Source of the DNA: Flavobacterium cupriresistens
Lineage (GTDB): Bacteria > Bacteroidota > Bacteroidia > Flavobacteriales > Flavobacteriaceae
Assembly (NCBI RefSeq): GCF_020911925.1
Contig: NZ_CP087134.1
Coordinates: 930,001 to 994,000 of the forward strand
Direction: 5' to 3'
Length of the DNA stretch: 64,000 nt
The notes under the pieces were generated by a model. It made no database searches. It had not been told where the DNA came from and saw only the letters and a program-made list of their open reading frames with translations. Made by a program: the position numbers and the translations under genes. Positions 63,901 to 64,000 of this stretch are shown here, in pieces; within the stretch, counting starts at the first letter, position 1, and the number at the start of each line of letters is the position of its first letter.

Positions 63901-64000
63901 ATTCGTAAATCACATATTTACCTGAACCTCCTGCAACAGAACCCGGGGTTACCGTGATTGTAGCATTGTTTGCGTCATTAGTACCCGCAGTACAAAGGTA
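60944..64000 (-). CDS. Large SprB-repeat adhesin with type-B T9SS signal, 5' end outside the window
   Basis: The frame is open from 60944 to the right edge, so 1018 residues are visible and the N-terminus lies beyond 64000; the GTG at 63913 is internal. At least ten SprB-like or PKD-like modules of 75-100 residues follow each other, each with patterns such as ISCNGYNNGIITVNAQGGTG and CxxxxNG. The C-terminus (about the last 85 residues) is type B: CLDNYFTPNGSYTEWGPGC, FDRYGREVG and SGDYWYVLKLND. It should be exported by the type IX system, attached to the surface and possibly moved by the gliding motor. The adjacent PorP/SprF gene is its likely secretion partner. Confidence 0.93.
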   Translation of the reverse strand, partial: YLCTAGTNDANNATITVTPGSVAGGSGKYVIYEFFRNGVSVQKDGRNTFTEFDYLGGTYTVTVFDSNNCQGQSNSVVIAPYANISDLKIDVTTITCKDDESIRVSAISTIGTLPTLTYTLEGVDGTVYPITSSPTGLFTGLKVGLYKIIVTNTVTGCSIEKFHKVNEPNTFKIVASNVKNVICFGEANGSATLTLVDNIVPTDEAGIFTYVITHKESGATRNGVTTSAKLDLTNLVSGTYTVEATLNSTPFCPVQTEFSIEGPTAELTILASKDDITCAVGNKDGRISASAEGGWPGGYEFKLVGPVNVAYSSDRIFPGLIPGSYTVFVRDSKGCEVSTPVVLEIPKPIDVVISATPLLACYDDENGVVTINTVTGGSGNYTYTLNGTLVDGTVISQQSQGALQFTGLKAGTYSVTVNDSWTCKGVSNTVTIAEPTKVKASLDTKTNETCKVFPVLTLSATGGTAPYFYSEDGTNYISMTGSSIDITLPFITTKTTYKYFVKDANGCTSSESNYVEMPVIPALTFDKLVDIDIMCSGSATGAITAIAKGGLGNYIYTLQDAAGKDITPAPIQLTPGVFTDLKVGRYIVKVSSVDCEQPSAVIDITEPKAPLTAVAIATDISCNGYNNGIITVNAQGGTGVYKYAIEPEFKQFFDDNKFVNLKPGFYDVMVQDENGCYIIIKDVEVKQPDPIVVTEIVANTKPELCKDDKDGYFEVEVKGGTGPYSYSLDNDKGPFTVGAVGQTVFSFPNLIDGGHTVYIIDSKGCFGEQLVTLPFPVTLDPKVKIDYPCVDSDQATATVTVSVDPSNYDLSLITYELDGVANTNPNDPVFLNVAPGLHKVTAIHANGCFKFTDDFTVKAYTKLTLAETTGQQEMNVISVTAAGGSPAYEYSFEGGPFTSSNKFKFYKTGTYKIIVRDQNGCEAELNLYREFVDVCLDNYFTPNGSYTEWGPGCTNIYNNLTFSIFDRYGREVGKYRYGQKWDGKYNGIELPSGDYWYVLKLNDERDMREFVGHFTLYR

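Noticed and set aside
1-64000. tRNA, rRNA, insertion sequences, phage genes
   Set aside because: No tRNA-like T-loop and acceptor pairing, rRNA-like stretch, transposase or integrase was seen on reading both strands; a tRNAscan and IS search would settle it.

Overview
The window looks like a chromosome segment of a gliding Bacteroidota bacterium, most likely a Flavobacterium. The evidence is gldH, two proteins with type IX secretion type-B C-terminal signals, a PorP/SprF protein, SCO/FeoAB/Nramp metal genes, a lycopene cyclase, AT-rich DNA, and -7 boxes of the TAnnTTTG type. I found no tRNA, rRNA, CRISPR array, insertion sequence or prophage.

Layout. 1-5.8 kb: start of a probable PBP1A gene, gldH and a RicT-like PSP1 protein, then a secreted Ig-repeat protein with a type-B secretion signal and a tRNA hydroxylase trhO with an extra C-terminal domain. 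6-11.7 kb: a three-gene RND efflux operon. 11.8-12.7 kb: a tandem array of ~237-bp units. 12.8-18.3 kb: bacilliredoxin, TPR protein, lycopene cyclase, periplasmic thioredoxin-like protein and a TonB-dependent receptor. 18.5-23 kb: a metal-homeostasis block with a flavin oxidoreductase, MerC protein, Fur-family regulator, Nramp-UspA fusion and DtxR/MntR-type regulator. 23-26.3 kb: small proteins, a crotonase and an orphan histidine kinase. 26.4-38.6 kb: a heme cluster, with hemH, a DUF1016 nuclease and hemJ on the minus strand and hemA, hemC, hemD, hemE, hemF and hemB on the plus strand; an AraC regulator lies between. 38.8-46 kb: GyrI-like protein, M13 peptidase, EamA transporter, SCO protein, feoA-feoB and a 40-residue Cys-rich Feo protein. 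46.4-49.1 kb: HD hydrolase, acyl-ACP desaturase and plsC. 49.2-53 kb: rnpA, DUF4349 lipoprotein, S41 protease and OmpA protein. 53-59.7 kb: small proteins, lipoproteins, a LysM lytic transglycosylase and pgk. 59.9-64 kb: a PorP/SprF protein and a large SprB-repeat adhesin that runs off the right edge.

How the parts fit. Heme synthesis can be followed from glutamyl-tRNA to protoheme except for HemL and GltX, which are not here. Iron enters through FeoAB and manganese or iron through the Nramp protein. A shared palindrome TTTTAG-N6-CTAAAA lies upstream of both the Nramp gene and the TonB-dependent receptor, suggesting that one DtxR-type regulator controls an outer- and an inner-membrane step of the same metal route. 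A second palindrome, GCAACA-N-TGTTGC, sits between merC and the fur-family gene, and an isolated copy lies near 11.79 kb.

Intergenic spaces are full of hairpin-forming dispersed repeats in at least eight sequence types, two of them expanded into tandem arrays. These repeats and the metal-regulon operators are the least expected structure in the window.
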